A stretch of DNA of 6,963 nt from positions 1 through 6,963 of the forward strand of contig CALBPW010000391.1 in the NCBI GenBank assembly GCA_937899145.1, read 5' to 3'. The notes under the pieces are model-generated. The model did no database searches and was not told the origin of the DNA. It saw nothing but the letters and a program-made list of their open reading frames with translations. Positions within the stretch are counted from its first letter, which is position 1, and the number at the start of each line of letters is the position of its first letter. A program made the translations under genes and the position numbers. Source of the stretch: an uncultured Bacteroidota bacterium (GTDB lineage: Bacteria; Bacteroidota; Bacteroidia; Bacteroidales; SZUA-534). Positions 6,130 to 6,963 of the stretch are shown piece after piece.

Positions 6130-6150
6130 GGTGTGAGCAGCCTTTTTAAT
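6111..6150. terminator. Strong symmetric hairpin terminator after the SusD-like gene
   Basis: A perfect 14-bp inverted repeat, ATTAAAAAGGCTGC (6111-6124) and its complement GCAGCCTTTTTAAT (6137-6150), encloses a 12-nt loop. Because the stem carries both an A-run and a T-run, each strand gives a GC-rich hairpin core followed by U-rich RNA. It starts 14 nt after the SusD-like stop and should end that transcript. Its symmetry means it could also work for transcription from the other side, though no plus-strand gene faces it. Confidence 0.85.
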
Positions 6151-6164
6151 TCAATCAAATTGTA

Positions 6165-6963
6165 TTAATAACCCGGATTTTGTTTAAGGTTACCGTTAAT
6201 TGATGTCGCAGAATATGGATATGGCATGTGTTCGTGTTTGTCTTGAAAACCATAAGTCTCATTGTATGAGCGCCAATTTAAATTTAGTGATAATCTTGTA
6301 ATGCCATCAACTTCGTCAAATTTTGTGCTTGCTGTCGGAACGGATTTCCCTTGTTCACCAAGCGCAGCTTTCGCATCTCCCCAACGGACCAAATCAATGT
6401 ATCGCATACCTTCCATAAAACATTCAAAGCGTTTTTCGTTTTTTACTTCATCTAATGTTAGTGAAGAACTTATATGTTTTGAGCCTGCGCGATTTTGAAC
6501 TTCGTTAAGAGCCGCTAAACCGGAGCCGTCGTCACCTGCATTAGCGCATGCTTCAGCGTAAAGGAGAAGAACTTCGGCATATCTCATAATGGGATAATTC
6601 ACATCTATGTGTTGGTTATCCGACCCCTTATCTTTCTCATCAAGTTCAACGCGCAGTGGTAATCGTTTATATTGCCAGTATCCCGCATTACCATAAACAC
6701 CTTGAGCTGTAGATTCATTATTAGGGCCAGCCCAAGTTTCTACATATTCTTCTTTATCTGTATCGTATTTTGTTGTTTTGGCAACTTTTACAGGTGTCTC
6801 TGAAGCTCCGTTAGGCCCTACAACATAGGCGTCTACGAGATCAATTCCCTTTTTGTATGATAAAATCACATCTTCGCCAATTGTTTTCCCGCTAAGCAGT
6901 TCATCGTAGGTTACAATCCATGATTGGCGTCTCCATGAGTCGATACCATCATTTTCAATAAGT
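6165..6963 (-). CDS. SusD/RagB family nutrient-binding outer-membrane lipoprotein, C-terminal part (cut by right window edge)
   Basis: SusD-like proteins are surface lipoproteins that act as a lid and binding partner for a SusC-type TonB-dependent transporter, capturing glycans or peptides. About 265 residues are visible and the frame stays open to the window edge, so the N-terminal half, with signal peptide and TPR repeats, is outside; the family is usually 500-600 aa. Diagnostic C-terminal features are YPIMRYAEVLLLYAEA (about 6549-6596), LNEVQNRAG, the segment NEKRFECFMEGMRYIDLVRWG and the closing GNLKQNPGY, in order. Internal GTG or ATG codons are not real starts. A SusC-like gene would be expected further upstream, beyond the right edge. 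The gene ends in a strong hairpin, followed by two exported esterases, which suggests a polysaccharide-utilisation locus for an esterified glycan; the substrate itself cannot be read from this sequence. Confidence 0.93.
   Translation of the reverse strand, partial: LIENDGIDSWRRQSWIVTYDELLSGKTIGEDVILSYKKGIDLVDAYVVGPNGASETPVKVAKTTKYDTDKEEYVETWAGPNNESTAQGVYGNAGYWQYKRLPLRVELDEKDKGSDNQHIDVNYPIMRYAEVLLLYAEACANAGDDGSGLAALNEVQNRAGSKHISSSLTLDEVKNEKRFECFMEGMRYIDLVRWGDAKAALGEQGKSVPTASTKFDEVDGITRLSLNLNWRSYNETYGFQDKHEHMPYPYSATSINGNLKQNPGY

Noticed and set aside
6165..6963. SusD-like gene as a truncated pseudogene starting at GTG 6869
   Set aside because: The frame stays open to the window edge with SusD-like sequence beyond 6869, so it is cut by the window, not broken.

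Overview
The window reads as chromosomal DNA of a member of the Bacteroidota, most likely of the order Bacteroidales. The grounds are a SusD/RagB-type nutrient-binding protein, DUF6089 (PorG-like) outer-membrane barrels next to uppS and bamA, start sites preceded by A-rich leaders without a Shine-Dalgarno sequence, and a TAnnTTTG-type -7 promoter element. All eight genes lie on the minus strand, so transcription runs from high to low coordinates. No mobile element, tRNA, rRNA or CRISPR array was seen.

Right-hand part (about 4120-6963), nutrient uptake and breakdown. The C-terminal half of a SusD-like glycan-binding lipoprotein enters from the right edge and ends in a strong 14-bp hairpin terminator. 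Two exported alpha/beta-hydrolases follow, separated by only 4 nt: an esterase of the acetyl-xylan/feruloyl-esterase-like superfamily with a normal signal peptide, and a lipoprotein of the dienelactone-hydrolase/chlorophyllase-like type. A second hairpin with a T-tract closes this unit. Together they look like the tail of a polysaccharide-utilisation locus whose esterases would remove ester groups from the captured substrate; the substrate cannot be told from the sequence.

Left-hand part (1-about 4017), envelope biogenesis. A promoter with a perfect TACCTTTG element starts a compact run of three DUF6089 outer-membrane beta-barrel genes (314, 278 and 229 aa), then uppS (undecaprenyl diphosphate synthase) and the start of bamA (outer-membrane protein insertase, cut by the left edge). 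Gaps are 26 nt, a 1-nt overlap, 26 nt and 20 nt, so this is probably one operon. It joins barrel proteins, the lipid-carrier synthase for peptidoglycan and surface glycans, and the barrel-insertion machine. DUF6089 includes PorG of the type IX secretion system, and as I recall Porphyromonas gingivalis also has porG close to uppS and an Omp85 gene. The unusual point here is three divergent copies in tandem.

Most of the window is recognisable. I see no wholly new system. The best leads are the triplicated PorG-like barrels, an arginine-rich turn shared by two of them, and the esterase pair behind the SusD gene.
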